From an uncultured Clostridia bacterium (GTDB lineage: Bacteria > Bacillota > Clostridia > TANB77 > CAG-465): 64,000 nucleotides of DNA. This document shows, piece by piece, positions 27,357 to 36,051 of the stretch. A program made the position numbers and the translations under genes. The number at the start of each line of letters is the position of its first letter. The stretch's first letter is position 1. The notes beneath the pieces are model-generated. The model had not been told where the DNA came from. It saw only the letters and a list, made by a program, of their open reading frames with translations, and searched no databases. The DNA is taken from contig CALXJI010000005.1 of NCBI GenBank assembly GCA_944388585.1, forward strand, positions 1-64,000. The letters run 5' to 3'.

Positions 27357-28920
27357 CACATATTGCTGCATCAGTAGTAAGAATCATTGAAGAAATAGAT
27401 ACTGCATTTTCTAAAGCAGTCCTTGTAACTTTTGTAGGATCTATTATGCCATATTCTTTCATATTAACAAAAGAATTATTTATAGCATTATATCCTATTT
27501 CTTTTGGACTTTCTTTAACTTTTTCAACTACTATATCTCCATTTGCACCTGCATTTTGAGCAATTTGATATAATGGTTTTTCCAAAGATTCTAATACAAT
27601 TTTTCCTCCTATTCTTTCATCATCTTTTAATGTATTTACAAATTCTTCTACTCTTTTAATTATATGAATGTATGCTGTTCCTCCGCCTTCTACTATTCCT
27701 TCTTCTATTGCAGCTCTGGTAGCAGACAGTGCATCTTCTATTCTTAATTTTTTCTCATTTAATTCTGTTTGAGTAGCAGCCCCAACTTCTATTACTGCTA
27801 TTCCACCAAGAAGCCTAGCAAGTCTTTTTCTTAAGTTTTTTATTTCAAGTTCATCAGTTTGTTCTAATATTTTATTTTTAGTCTCCTCTATTTTCCCCTC
27901 TACTTGTGAAGACTCTCCACATCCTCTTAATATTATTGTACTATCCTTTGTAACTTTTACACTCTTTGCACATCCTAAGTCTTCAAGTTCTACATCCTTT
28001 AAGTCTATAAATGTTTCTTCATCAAACATTTTCCCACCAGTAACAGTTGCTATATCTTCTAGTATCTCTTTTCTTTTTTCTCCAAAACTTGGTGCTTTTA
28101 TTGCAATAGAATTAAAGCTTCCTCTCATCTTATTTACAAGTAATGTTGCTAAAGCTTCCCCTTCTATATCCTCCACAATAAGTAATAATGATCTATTTTG
28201 AGCAGCTATTTTTTCAATTATAGGTAAAATCTCTTGAACACTTGTAATTTTTTTATTAGTTATTAAAATATATGGATTTTCTAATACTTCCTCCATTTTT
28301 AAATTGTCACTTACCATGTATGAAGAAATATATCCACTATCTATTTTAAGGCCTTCTACTATATTTAAGTTAGTACTTAGTGTTTTAGATTCATCTACTG
28401 TAATAACACCTTCTTTTCCTATCATATCTATTGCTCTACTAATTAGCTCACCTATTTGTCTATCATTTGCAGAAATACTAGCAATTTCTTTTATTTGATC
28501 ACTTGCTCCAACACTTTGAGATATTTCTTTTATATATTTTACTGATTCATCTAAAGTTTTTTGCATACCTCTTTTAATAAAAATTGGATTTGCACCTGCT
28601 GCTATATTTTTCATACCAGTTTTTACCATATTATACGCTAAAACTGTAGCAGTTGTAGTTCCATCTCCTGCCACATCATTTGTTTTCATAGCAACTTCTT
28701 TTAATAACTCAGCTCCTATATTTTCCATTTCATCTTCAAGTTCTATCTCTTTTGCTATAGATACTCCATCATTTATTATAACTGGAGAATTAAATTCAGT
28801 TTTTAAGGCAACATTTTTTCCTTTTGGCCCTAATGTTATTCTTACTGCATCAGCTAACTTTTCAACTCCTCTTTGAATTGCCTCTTTAGCTTCTGTTCCA
28901 TATAAAATTTTTTTAGACAT
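27331..28920 (-). CDS. groEL: Chaperonin GroEL
   Basis: Large ring subunit that folds proteins in an ATP-driven cage. Signatures: TLGPKGKNVALKT, NDGVSIAKEIELED, the ATP-binding VAGDGTTTATVLA and ALSATRAAIEEGIVEGGG. The 529-aa length is slightly below 540 because the C-terminal Gly-Gly-Met tail is absent; it ends CEINKDTPK. It follows groES by 11 bp. Confidence 0.96.
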   Translation of the reverse strand: MSKKILYGTEAKEAIQRGVEKLADAVRITLGPKGKNVALKTEFNSPVIINDGVSIAKEIELEDEMENIGAELLKEVAMKTNDVAGDGTTTATVLAYNMVKTGMKNIAAGANPIFIKRGMQKTLDESVKYIKEISQSVGASDQIKEIASISANDRQIGELISRAIDMIGKEGVITVDESKTLSTNLNIVEGLKIDSGYISSYMVSDNLKMEEVLENPYILITNKKITSVQEILPIIEKIAAQNRSLLLIVEDIEGEALATLLVNKMRGSFNSIAIKAPSFGEKRKEILEDIATVTGGKMFDEETFIDLKDVELEDLGCAKSVKVTKDSTIILRGCGESSQVEGKIEETKNKILEQTDELEIKNLRKRLARLLGGIAVIEVGAATQTELNEKKLRIEDALSATRAAIEEGIVEGGGTAYIHIIKRVEEFVNTLKDDERIGGKIVLESLEKPLYQIAQNAGANGDIVVEKVKESPKEIGYNAINNSFVNMKEYGIIDPTKVTRTALENAVSISSMILTTDAAICEINKDTPK

Positions 28921-28931
28921 ATTTACTCACC

Positions 28932-29183
28932 TCATATTATAGCTAAAATATCTTTTTCATTTATTACAGAATATTCATTACTTTCATACACAATTTTTTT
29001 AGCATCCATTTGACTATATATAACTTTATCTCCTACATCAACATCTTCTACTTCTTTTCCAATACATACTACATTGCCAATCAAATTAGATACTGTACTA
29101 GTTTTAACTATAATTCCATTTTTTTCATATTCATTTTTATCACTTGAATCTAATATAACATTTTTTCCTATGCATCTTAACAT
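28932..29183 (-). CDS. groES: Co-chaperonin GroES (short, divergent)
   Basis: Lid of the GroEL cage. The 83-aa product is about 11 residues shorter than usual, with a shortened mobile loop (EYEKNGIIVKTST) that retains a hydrophobic tripeptide-like GIIV. The DVGDKVIYSQ and NEKDILAII ends are typical. A GGAGGG ribosome binding site precedes the ATG. Upstream there is neither a CIRCE inverted repeat nor a CtsR box in the roughly 50 bp between the scpA terminator and the start, so control of this operon is not evident. Confidence 0.88.
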   Translation of the reverse strand: MLRCIGKNVILDSSDKNEYEKNGIIVKTSTVSNLIGNVVCIGKEVEDVDVGDKVIYSQMDAKKIVYESNEYSVINEKDILAII

Positions 29184-29230
29184 TTTTATCCCTCCTCAAT
29201 GTTTATATATGCAACTATTAAATAAATATG

Positions 29231-29256
29231 AAAAAAAGTACAGATTTCTCTGTACT
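29231..29256 (-). terminator. Terminator of scpA
   Basis: AGTACAGA (29237-29244) pairs with TCTGTACT (29249-29256) around TTTC; seven T follow on the minus strand. The stem includes the first two bases of the scpA stop complement. Confidence 0.85.
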
Positions 29257-30034
29257 AATAATTAAATCTAGATGAATCTATATCAATAATATTGTCATTT
29301 TTTCTAGTAACGTTTATATCTGAAAACAAATACTTTTGATCAATATCTACCTGTCTTAATTTACCAAGTTCAAGAACTCCTAAAAATGCTGTAACAATTT
29401 CTATATTATCACAAGTATTAGGAAAAACAGAATTAAACACCATACTTTTATTTTCATTTAAATAGTTAACTATTTGCTTAACTTTATCTTGTACTGTATA
29501 TTTTTCATAAATTGCTATTTTTTCTATTTCTTTTGCATGTTTATTTACTTTATTTTGATTTCTAAATAATATATCCGAATAAATACTAAATATGTCTTGT
29601 TTATCTAATTTTTCACCTTTATATTCTGTATTTTTAACAAAATCAATTTTTTCTACACCTTTAATAAAGGAACCAAAATGTTCTAAATACATTTTATTTA
29701 TTTTTTCTGATGCCTCTTTATATAACTTATACTGAGATATCTGTCTTAACAATTCTTCTTCTGAAATAACTTCTTCATCTTCTGGCTCTTCAAGCTGAGG
29801 TAATAACTTTCTAGCTTTAATATCTAATAAAGTAGAAGCCATTACAACAAATTCAGAAGCCACTTCTATATTTTTTTCATTCATTTCATTTAAATACTGA
29901 ATATATTCATCTGTTAATTCGCTTAGTGAAATATCAAAAATGTCCTTTTTATTTTTAGAAATAAGATATAATAGTAAATCTAATGGTCCTTCAAAATTCT
30001 TTATATTAAAATTAAATTTCTCTACTTTTTCCAT
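29255..30034 (-). CDS. scpA: Segregation and condensation protein A
   Basis: Kleisin that bridges SMC heads in the bacterial condensin. Family N-terminus is clear: FNFNIKNFEGPLDLLLYLI followed by DIFDISLSELTDEYI, and FVVMASTLLDIKARKLLP. The 259-aa length is normal. Its start overlaps the end of deoD by 23 bases. scpB, which usually follows, is not here; a terminator does. Confidence 0.93.
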   Translation of the reverse strand: MEKVEKFNFNIKNFEGPLDLLLYLISKNKKDIFDISLSELTDEYIQYLNEMNEKNIEVASEFVVMASTLLDIKARKLLPQLEEPEDEEVISEEELLRQISQYKLYKEASEKINKMYLEHFGSFIKGVEKIDFVKNTEYKGEKLDKQDIFSIYSDILFRNQNKVNKHAKEIEKIAIYEKYTVQDKVKQIVNYLNENKSMVFNSVFPNTCDNIEIVTAFLGVLELGKLRQVDIDQKYLFSDINVTRKNDNIIDIDSSRFNY

Positions 30035-30782
30035 CTATTCTTTCCTTTTCAAGCTGAACTGCAACATCCAAAGCAAGTTCTATCATTTCATTTAATCCAT
30101 TTTGACGCTCATTAGCACCAACAGATATTCCTCTTAATAATTTATCTGTAACCGTAAACATAGCTAAAGCATTTTTATTTGCAACCTTTGCATTAGTATA
30201 AAGAGCTAATGTTTCCATTTCTACGCCCATTACATCTTTTTTTGACATTTCTTCTAATAAATAATTTTCCATATAAAAAGTATCAGATGTATATACAGTT
30301 CCTATTTTTATATTATCTTTACCTTTACTTCTATCTTTCAAAATATTTAGTAGTTTTTCAGAAGCTACAGGTTCTACATTATAATGGTTTGCATTAATAT
30401 AATTTGAATCTGTAATAACATCAGATGCCACAACTATATCTCCTAAATTCACGCTTTTAGATATATCACTTGCATTATCATTATCTAGAGATCCTGCACT
30501 TCCTATTCTAATTATATTATCTACATCATATCCTTCAAAAAGCTCTTTTGAATATATTCCCATTGAAGGAACTCCCATACCACTTCCTTGAACAGATATT
30601 GTAACTCCTTTATATTTTCCAGTATAACCAAGCATTCCTCTTACATCATTATATAATTTTGCATCTTCTAAATATTTTTGTGCAATATACTTTGCTCTTA
30701 ATGGATCTCCTGGCATTAAAACAGTTTTTGCAATTTCACCAAATTTTGCATTATTATGTGGTGTTGGTGTATTTATCTTCAT
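30012..30782 (-). CDS. deoD: Purine nucleoside phosphorylase DeoD-type
   Basis: Phosphorolysis of purine nucleosides to base and (deoxy)ribose-1-phosphate. The hexameric DeoD pattern is present: TPHNNAKFGEIAKTVLMPGDPLRAK, GMLGYTGKYKG, GSGMGVPSMGIYSKEL, IRIGSAGSL and VMGVEMETLALY. GGAGG lies just upstream. Length 256 aa is a little longer than usual (about 235), with a charged tail that overlaps scpA. Confidence 0.93.
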   Translation of the reverse strand: MKINTPTPHNNAKFGEIAKTVLMPGDPLRAKYIAQKYLEDAKLYNDVRGMLGYTGKYKGVTISVQGSGMGVPSMGIYSKELFEGYDVDNIIRIGSAGSLDNDNASDISKSVNLGDIVVASDVITDSNYINANHYNVEPVASEKLLNILKDRSKGKDNIKIGTVYTSDTFYMENYLLEEMSKKDVMGVEMETLALYTNAKVANKNALAMFTVTDKLLRGISVGANERQNGLNEMIELALDVAVQLEKERIDGKSREI

Positions 30783-30840
30783 AATTTCCTCCTAAACATA
30801 TTTAGATTATATAATATTTATTTTTATTATGCAATAATTA

Positions 30841-31956
30841 TTAGTCTTTATCTTCTACAGTAAATTTATATCCACAATCTGAACATTTATATGTCGCATC
30901 ATCATCACATATTGTATATGTTTTTCCTGTTTTTGGATCTACCTTCTCTTTCATTACATGAAGGCCACTTTTATTTACCCATAAACTATTGCATTTTGGA
31001 CATTTAACATATGTATCTAAAATTTTTTCTTTAAATCTATATTTATATAAGTCATATGCTAGTTGTAAATTTTGGTACAACTCATTATCTTGTAAATATT
31101 CATTTATATCTTTTGGAAGATTACCTACAATTAAAATTTTTTGCTTTGTAGAATATTCTGAAATATAATTATCAAAAATGTAATTATATATACTTACATT
31201 ACCAGCCAAATTTTTAAATCGAGCTATAAATCTCAAAATGCTTGATTCACCTAAAACAGAATCACATTTAACATTTACCTTAATAGAAGAATTATTAATA
31301 ATATTTTCATATAATTCATTATTGCTATTTAAATATTCTCTTGCTTTATCAGGTATCCAATTAACAATAATATCCATCTGCTCTTTTGTATAACGACTAG
31401 CAATTTCTTTAAAAAGATTATCTGTTTTATTTTTATCATCTTTGACAGAAAGAAACATTTTCATAATTTCTTCTAATTCATTCTCTTTTATTATTGTATT
31501 TACTACATCATAATAATTATATTTATTATAATATAATTTTACATCATTAAAAGTTAAAGATTTATCTAGATATTCGCAACACTTATGTACTATTTTCTCT
31601 TTAATAATTGATTTAGTTAAAATAGTGTATATTCCCGAATATACTATTTTATACAAAAATATATCATCTTGTTTTCTAGAATTTTTAGCAATAAAAATTA
31701 TATTATTTCTATTAAAATTTTGCACTATATTATTTATGCATTTAAAAAATTCTATATCATTTAACTTATTTTCCATATGGTCAATGATAAATTCTTCACT
31801 TAATACTAACTTATAATAACTATCATTTAATAAATTATTGCACTCCTCTAAATCAGAAGCTATTGTATATTCTACTTTTTTCTTGTATTTTTTCTCATAA
31901 TATTTTACTATTTTATCTACTATTTTATTATTAGTTATTGCAAATAAAATCTTCAT
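30841..31956 (-). CDS. Pseudo-receiver-like protein with C-terminal zinc ribbon
   Basis: A 371-aa protein with no match I recognise. The first 120 residues alternate hydrophobic strands and helices like a response-regulator receiver (MKILFAITNN, KLVLSEEF, NIIFIAKNS, TILTKSI) but the usual acidic phospho-site is not evident. A helical middle part follows (about 130-315). The C-terminus has a split zinc ribbon: CPKCNSLW, then CDDDATYKCSDCGYKF. GGGGG lies about 13 nt before the ATG. Possibly a regulatory protein, but the function is unknown. Confidence 0.5.
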   Translation of the reverse strand: MKILFAITNNKIVDKIVKYYEKKYKKKVEYTIASDLEECNNLLNDSYYKLVLSEEFIIDHMENKLNDIEFFKCINNIVQNFNRNNIIFIAKNSRKQDDIFLYKIVYSGIYTILTKSIIKEKIVHKCCEYLDKSLTFNDVKLYYNKYNYYDVVNTIIKENELEEIMKMFLSVKDDKNKTDNLFKEIASRYTKEQMDIIVNWIPDKAREYLNSNNELYENIINNSSIKVNVKCDSVLGESSILRFIARFKNLAGNVSIYNYIFDNYISEYSTKQKILIVGNLPKDINEYLQDNELYQNLQLAYDLYKYRFKEKILDTYVKCPKCNSLWVNKSGLHVMKEKVDPKTGKTYTICDDDATYKCSDCGYKFTVEDKD

Positions 31957-32084
31957 ATATTTCCATTCCCCCCTATACTTATATCATATTATAATTACCA
32001 TTTTTTATCAAGTTATACACTAAAAATAAAAATCTACTTTCATTTTACCACTTCAGCATAGCCTATGATTTTCCCTAAAACCAA

Positions 32085-32115
32085 TAAAAACACAAATGAA
32101 AAATCACTTGTGTTT
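32085..32115 (-). terminator. Terminator of recX
   Basis: AAACACAAATG (32088-32098) pairs with CACTTGTGTTT (32105-32115) with one mismatch, and T-rich sequence follows on the minus strand. The recX stop codon overlaps the stem. Confidence 0.75.
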
Positions 32116-32521
32116 AATTGATTACACTAAATCCTCTTCTATATAAATATGCTTTTTGCTTTATTCTATCCATATCTTTTAACTTGCTCTCTTTTAACTT
32201 TTCTACAATTTTTCTTTCATATTCTTGTAAATTATATTTTTCAAGCTTTTCTTCTACGAAACTTTTATCTATTCCTTTTTGTAAAAGTTTCATTTTAATT
32301 TCATACTTTGAATATTTAGGTATCTTAATGCACTGTCTAATATATGCTTCTATATAATTTGAATCGTTTATATAGTTAATACCTTTCAAGTAATTAATTA
32401 CTTCTTCTATAATATCTTCTTCTACATTTAATTTTTTTAATTTATTTCTAACTTCATTTTCAGTTCTTAATGTTAATACTAAATATTTTACAGCTTTTTC
32501 TTTTGCTTGTTCAAAATTCAT
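32114..32521 (-). CDS. recX: Regulatory protein RecX
   Basis: Three-helix-repeat modulator that inhibits RecA filaments. The 135-aa product is short but has the family repeats (KAVKYLVLTLRTENEVRNKL, IIEEVINYLKGINYINDSNY and KYEIKMKLLQKGIDKSFVEE). It lies 41 bp downstream of recA after a terminator-like hairpin, so it would be expressed by partial readthrough from the SOS-controlled recA promoter. Confidence 0.88.
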   Translation of the reverse strand: MNFEQAKEKAVKYLVLTLRTENEVRNKLKKLNVEEDIIEEVINYLKGINYINDSNYIEAYIRQCIKIPKYSKYEIKMKLLQKGIDKSFVEEKLEKYNLQEYERKIVEKLKESKLKDMDRIKQKAYLYRRGFSVIN

Positions 32522-32537
32522 ATTTTTTCTCCTCTTA

Positions 32538-32565
32538 GAAAAAGGTGCATATTATGCACCTTTTA
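32538..32565 (-). terminator. Intercistronic terminator between recA and recX
   Basis: AAAAGGTGCATA (32540-32551) pairs with TATGCACCTTTT (32553-32564), followed by TTTTT on the minus strand. Strong enough to reduce recX relative to recA; the recX ribosome binding site lies after it. Confidence 0.8.
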
Positions 32566-33627
32566 TTCTTCATCAAGTGGTAATTCTTCCTCATCTATCT
32601 CTTCATTGTCATCCATTCCTGTCATACTCTTTTCAAATGCCATGTTAAAGTTTGCTCTAACTTTATCTTCAATTTCTTTCATAACTTCTGGATTTTGAGC
32701 TAAATATGATTTCGCATTTTCCCTTCCTTGACCGATTTTTTGTCCATTATATGCAAACCAAGCACCACTTTTATCTACAATATTTAAATCTGTAGCTAGA
32801 TCTAGTACACATCCTTCGTTTGAAATTCCTTTTCCATATATAATATCAAAAACAGCTTCTCTAAATGGAGGTGCTACTTTATTTTTTACAACTTTAACTT
32901 TTGTTCTTGTTCCCATAACCTCTCCATTTATTTTTATTGCTTCTTGTTTTCTAACATCAAGTCTTACAGACGCATAAAACTTTAATGCTCTTCCTCCTGG
33001 TGTTGTTTCAGGATTTCCAAACATAACACCAACTTTTTCACGTAATTGATTTATAAATATTGCAACTGTGTTTGATTTATTTAAAACACCTGTTAATTTT
33101 CTCAAAGCTTGAGACATAAGTCTTGCTTGTAGTCCTACATGAGATTCTCCCATTTCTCCATCAATTTCAGCTTTTGGTACTAAAGCTGCAACAGAGTCAA
33201 TAGTTACGATATCTACTGCTCCACTTCTTACTAATTGTTCAGCTATTTCTAATGCTTGTTCTCCAGTATCTGGTTGAGCAACTATTAAATTATCTACATC
33301 AACTCCTAAATTTTTAGCATAAACTGGATCAAGTGCATGTTCTGCATCTATAAACGCTGCTATTCCACCCTGCTTTTGTGCTTCAGCTATAGCATGTAAA
33401 GCTACTGTAGTTTTACCAGATGATTCTGGTCCAAAAATCTCTATAATTCTTCCTCTAGGAAATCCACCTATACCTAATGCCACATCTAAGCTTAATGCTC
33501 CAGATGGTATTGTATCAACACTTACATCTCCAACTTCTCCAAGTTTCATTACAGCTCCTTTTCCAAAATTCTTTTCGATTTGAGCCATTGCTATATCTAA
33601 TGCTTTTTTTCTTTCTTCAGATATCAT
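32563..33627 (-). CDS. recA: Recombinase RecA
   Basis: Strand-exchange protein of homologous recombination and coprotease for LexA. Walker [14 protein letters not shown], Walker B and later loops ([32 protein letters not shown] region) and the conserved [24 protein letters not shown] segment, which is split here, are typical. The 354-aa length and acidic C-terminus are normal. A LexA box lies just downstream of the promoter -10. Confidence 0.98.
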   Translation of the reverse strand: MISEERKKALDIAMAQIEKNFGKGAVMKLGEVGDVSVDTIPSGALSLDVALGIGGFPRGRIIEIFGPESSGKTTVALHAIAEAQKQGGIAAFIDAEHALDPVYAKNLGVDVDNLIVAQPDTGEQALEIAEQLVRSGAVDIVTIDSVAALVPKAEIDGEMGESHVGLQARLMSQALRKLTGVLNKSNTVAIFINQLREKVGVMFGNPETTPGGRALKFYASVRLDVRKQEAIKINGEVMGTRTKVKVVKNKVAPPFREAVFDIIYGKGISNEGCVLDLATDLNIVDKSGAWFAYNGQKIGQGRENAKSYLAQNPEVMKEIEDKVRANFNMAFEKSMTGMDDNEEIDEEELPLDEE

Positions 33628-33652
33628 AATATTATCCCCCTTACACCCTTTA

Positions 33653-33664
33653 GAACGTTTGTTC
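33653..33664 (-). promoter_or_regulatory. LexA (SOS) box upstream of recA
   Basis: GAACGTTTGTTC is a perfect GAAC-N4-GTTC element of the Gram-positive SOS box, flanked by C and G in the CGAAC context on the minus strand. It sits 7 bp downstream of the -10, over the transcription start. Confidence 0.93.
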
Positions 33665-33671
33665 GATATTC

Positions 33672-33700
33672 ATTATACTATTAAATTTTTAGTTTGTCAA
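33672..33700 (-). promoter_or_regulatory. Sigma-A promoter of recA
   Basis: Minus-strand TTGACA (33695-33700), 17-bp spacer and TATAAT (33672-33677): both hexamers are perfect consensus. Confidence 0.95.
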
Positions 33701-33713
33701 CCCTAAAAAAATA

Positions 33714-33735
33714 AAAAAGGCAAATTTGCCTTTTT
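33714..33735 (-). terminator. Terminator of the HD/EAL gene
   Basis: AAAAAGGCAAA and TTTGCCTTTTT (33714-33735) form an 11-bp palindromic stem with a T-run following on the minus strand; the stop codon of the upstream gene touches it. Confidence 0.75.
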
Positions 33736-35365
33736 ACATTATTAATTGATCTTCTTCTGAGTTTAATAATTTATCTAAATCATCTTTTATCATATTAATA
33801 TCATATGAAGGCTTTCCAAAATAATATCCTTGAACAAGTCTTACTCCTACTAATTTTAATGTGTCTAATATATTTTTATTTTCTACACCTACAGCTATTA
33901 AGTTTATATCTTTTGATATAGTATAAGTTACTAAATTATTGATATATTTTTGCTTTTCAAAATCTTTATTTATATTTTTTATAAAAGACATATCTGGTAT
34001 TATATAATCAATATCCAAATAGCATAAATCTTCTATACTAAATTTATCTAAATTAAAATTATCAAAAGCTACCTCTCCACCTTTTAGATGAATTGTTTGA
34101 ATTGTATCTTGAAGTTCTGTTAAATCTTTATTTTCATAATTTTTAAATTCTATTACTACTTTATTCCTTGCCATCATATCATATATTCTAGGTTTATTTA
34201 TGTATTTAACATAACTAGTATAATCAATATTTGCCATTATTTTTCTTGATTCTCTATTTATTACATTTTCAAACTGCTCTACTGCATTAGTAAACAATAT
34301 CTGTTGCAATTTATCATAATCATCATAGTCTTTTGCTATTTCTAACAATTTATCTATTCTAATTTTTTTACTTGCATTTATTTGTGATAAAGCTTCATAT
34401 GCATACACTTCATGTGTTTTTAAATCAACAATAGGTTGATATTTAATTCTTATTGTTTTTTTAGTAATAATTTCATCTATTATTTCTTTTATATCTTTAG
34501 CAGTCAGTTTTTCTTCTACAACTGGTTCTTCTATCTCTTCTATTTGATTTTTTGCTTTTGTTTTCTTTAATTCAATATTCTGTCTATTTTCTGTGGCAAA
34601 ATATGTATTAGCAAATTCATAAAATTTTTCTTTTATAACTTTAAATTCATTATATGCTTCTGTATTTTTTGCTTTTGCATCTGCATCTTTTACATTTATC
34701 AATAAATAAAATAAATCTCTATCATTATTAAGCTCGTTTGCTAAAAAAGTTAAATTTTCTTGTGTTATTTCTTCTAGTCTTAGATATTTATCATGATATT
34801 TTATTAATGTATATATAATATTTTTTTCATTTTCTGTAAAATCAAATCGACTTAATATAGCTTGTGCCAAATCAATTGATTTTTCATCATGTCCTGTAAA
34901 AGTTTCTGTACCATCTTCTGCAACTTTTTTTACATATGGTTTTCCTATATCATGCAAAAACATAGCCCATTTTATTATCTTCTTTTGCCAATCAGCTATA
35001 GAAATTTCAGACACATTAGCATTTTCAATACTTGCAACAATATGATAAAACACACTATATCTATGATATTTACTATTCTGCTCACAGTTAAACAAGTTCT
35101 CGCCATATTCATTATACACATATAATTCTGGAAAATGCCTCATAAATACATCTTGTTGTGTTATTTTAGGTAAAAAGTATGAAACACTTTCATCTAATAA
35201 AACATTTGTATATATTTCTGTTATAATTTTCATATTATCTGCATACATATTAAGATTATTAATAATATTTCTTAATCTTCCTTTTTCTGTAGCATCAATA
35301 AGTGTTGCAGATGTATCTGGAAAGTCCATATCAAATACACCTTCGTAAACTTCATATCTTATCAT
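33734..35365 (-). CDS. HD-domain protein with degenerate EAL domain
   Basis: A 543-aa protein combining two signaling-type domains. The N-terminal half (about 60-250) has an HD phosphohydrolase pattern: YSVFYHIVASIE, AMFLHDIGKPYVKK and FTGHDEKSIDLAQAI. The C-terminal half (about 300-540) is EAL-like: KYQPIVDLKTHEVYAYEAL, VVIEFKNYEN, VAFDNFNLDKFS, IAVGVEN and LVQGYYFGKP. Residues needed for cyclic di-GMP hydrolysis are changed: DDFG is DNFN, the lysine preceding the usual IKID becomes IIPD, and the glutamate in AEGVE is V (IAVGVEN). So the EAL part is probably a binding or scaffold domain. AAAGGAT precedes the ATG. Confidence 0.8.
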   Translation of the reverse strand: MIRYEVYEGVFDMDFPDTSATLIDATEKGRLRNIINNLNMYADNMKIITEIYTNVLLDESVSYFLPKITQQDVFMRHFPELYVYNEYGENLFNCEQNSKYHRYSVFYHIVASIENANVSEISIADWQKKIIKWAMFLHDIGKPYVKKVAEDGTETFTGHDEKSIDLAQAILSRFDFTENEKNIIYTLIKYHDKYLRLEEITQENLTFLANELNNDRDLFYLLINVKDADAKAKNTEAYNEFKVIKEKFYEFANTYFATENRQNIELKKTKAKNQIEEIEEPVVEEKLTAKDIKEIIDEIITKKTIRIKYQPIVDLKTHEVYAYEALSQINASKKIRIDKLLEIAKDYDDYDKLQQILFTNAVEQFENVINRESRKIMANIDYTSYVKYINKPRIYDMMARNKVVIEFKNYENKDLTELQDTIQTIHLKGGEVAFDNFNLDKFSIEDLCYLDIDYIIPDMSFIKNINKDFEKQKYINNLVTYTISKDINLIAVGVENKNILDTLKLVGVRLVQGYYFGKPSYDINMIKDDLDKLLNSEEDQLIM

Positions 35366-35493
35366 TTTATATCCTTTCTACTTAAACCTCATATACATAT
35401 ATATTACTATAAATAATTATATTTTGCAAGTACAATTACATTTTATATTTTTCCATAATATACCTACTTTTTCACAAGATTTTATTTATTTAG

Positions 35494-35522
35494 TTGACAT
35501 TTTTACAAAAAAAATGTATAAT
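35494..35522 (+). promoter_or_regulatory. Sigma-A promoter of rplM-rpsI
   Basis: Plus-strand TTGACA (35494-35499), 17-bp spacer and TATAAT (35517-35522), a perfect consensus promoter. Confidence 0.92.
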
Positions 35523-35529
35523 ATTTGAG

Positions 35530-35590
35530 TATCGTATAGTTAGTCAAACTATAACCCCGGAAAATTTGACTTTCTAAGAGTATATTTTAG
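35530..35590 (+). promoter_or_regulatory. Candidate L13 (rplM) autoregulatory leader
   Basis: The leader between promoter and rplM contains TATAGTTAGTCAAACTATA, then CCCCGG, then TTTGACTTTCTAAG. TATAG pairs with CTATA; GTCAAA can alternatively pair with TTTGAC. This resembles the firmicute L13 leader, where the ribosomal protein represses its own operon, but the match is by eye only. Confidence 0.55.
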
Positions 35591-35603
35591 GAGGATAAAT
35601 TAA

Positions 35604-36038
35604 ATGAATAATACTACACATAGCGTTAAAGCTAAAGAAATTGAAAAGAAATGGTATATTCTAGACGCGGCTAACAAACCACTTGGTAGAGTGGCTACAG
35701 AAGCAGCTAGACTTTTAAGAGGTAAACACAAGCCTACATATTCTACACATATAGACTGTGGAGATAATGTTATAGTTATAAACTCAGATAAAATAGTTTT
35801 AACTGGTAACAAATTAAATGATAAATATTATAGACGTCATTCAGCATATATGACTGGTTTAAAAGAAATATCTTATAAAGAGTTAATGGCTAACAATTCT
35901 GAAAAAGCTGTAATGCTTGCAGTTAAAGGAATGTTACCACATAATACTTTAGGTAGAGAAATGTTAACAAAACTAAGAGTATTTAAAGGTCAAGAGCACA
36001 ATCATGAAGCTCAAAAACCAGAGATATGGAATTTTTAG
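35604..36038 (+). CDS. rplM: 50S ribosomal protein L13
   Basis: The 144-aa product shows the L13 signatures WYILDAANKPLGRVATEAARLLRGKHKPTY (split here) and the GMLPHNTLGREMLTKLRVFKG region. AGGAGG lies 8 nt upstream. First gene of rplM-rpsI, separated from rpsI by 13 bp, on the plus strand with a consensus promoter and leader. Confidence 0.97.
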   Translation: MNNTTHSVKAKEIEKKWYILDAANKPLGRVATEAARLLRGKHKPTYSTHIDCGDNVIVINSDKIVLTGNKLNDKYYRRHSAYMTGLKEISYKELMANNSEKAVMLAVKGMLPHNTLGREMLTKLRVFKGQEHNHEAQKPEIWNF

Positions 36039-36051
36039 GAGGAATTAAAAA

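Noticed and set aside
29184-29236. CIRCE or CtsR element upstream of groES
   Set aside because: Searched both strands by eye; no inverted repeat or heptad present.
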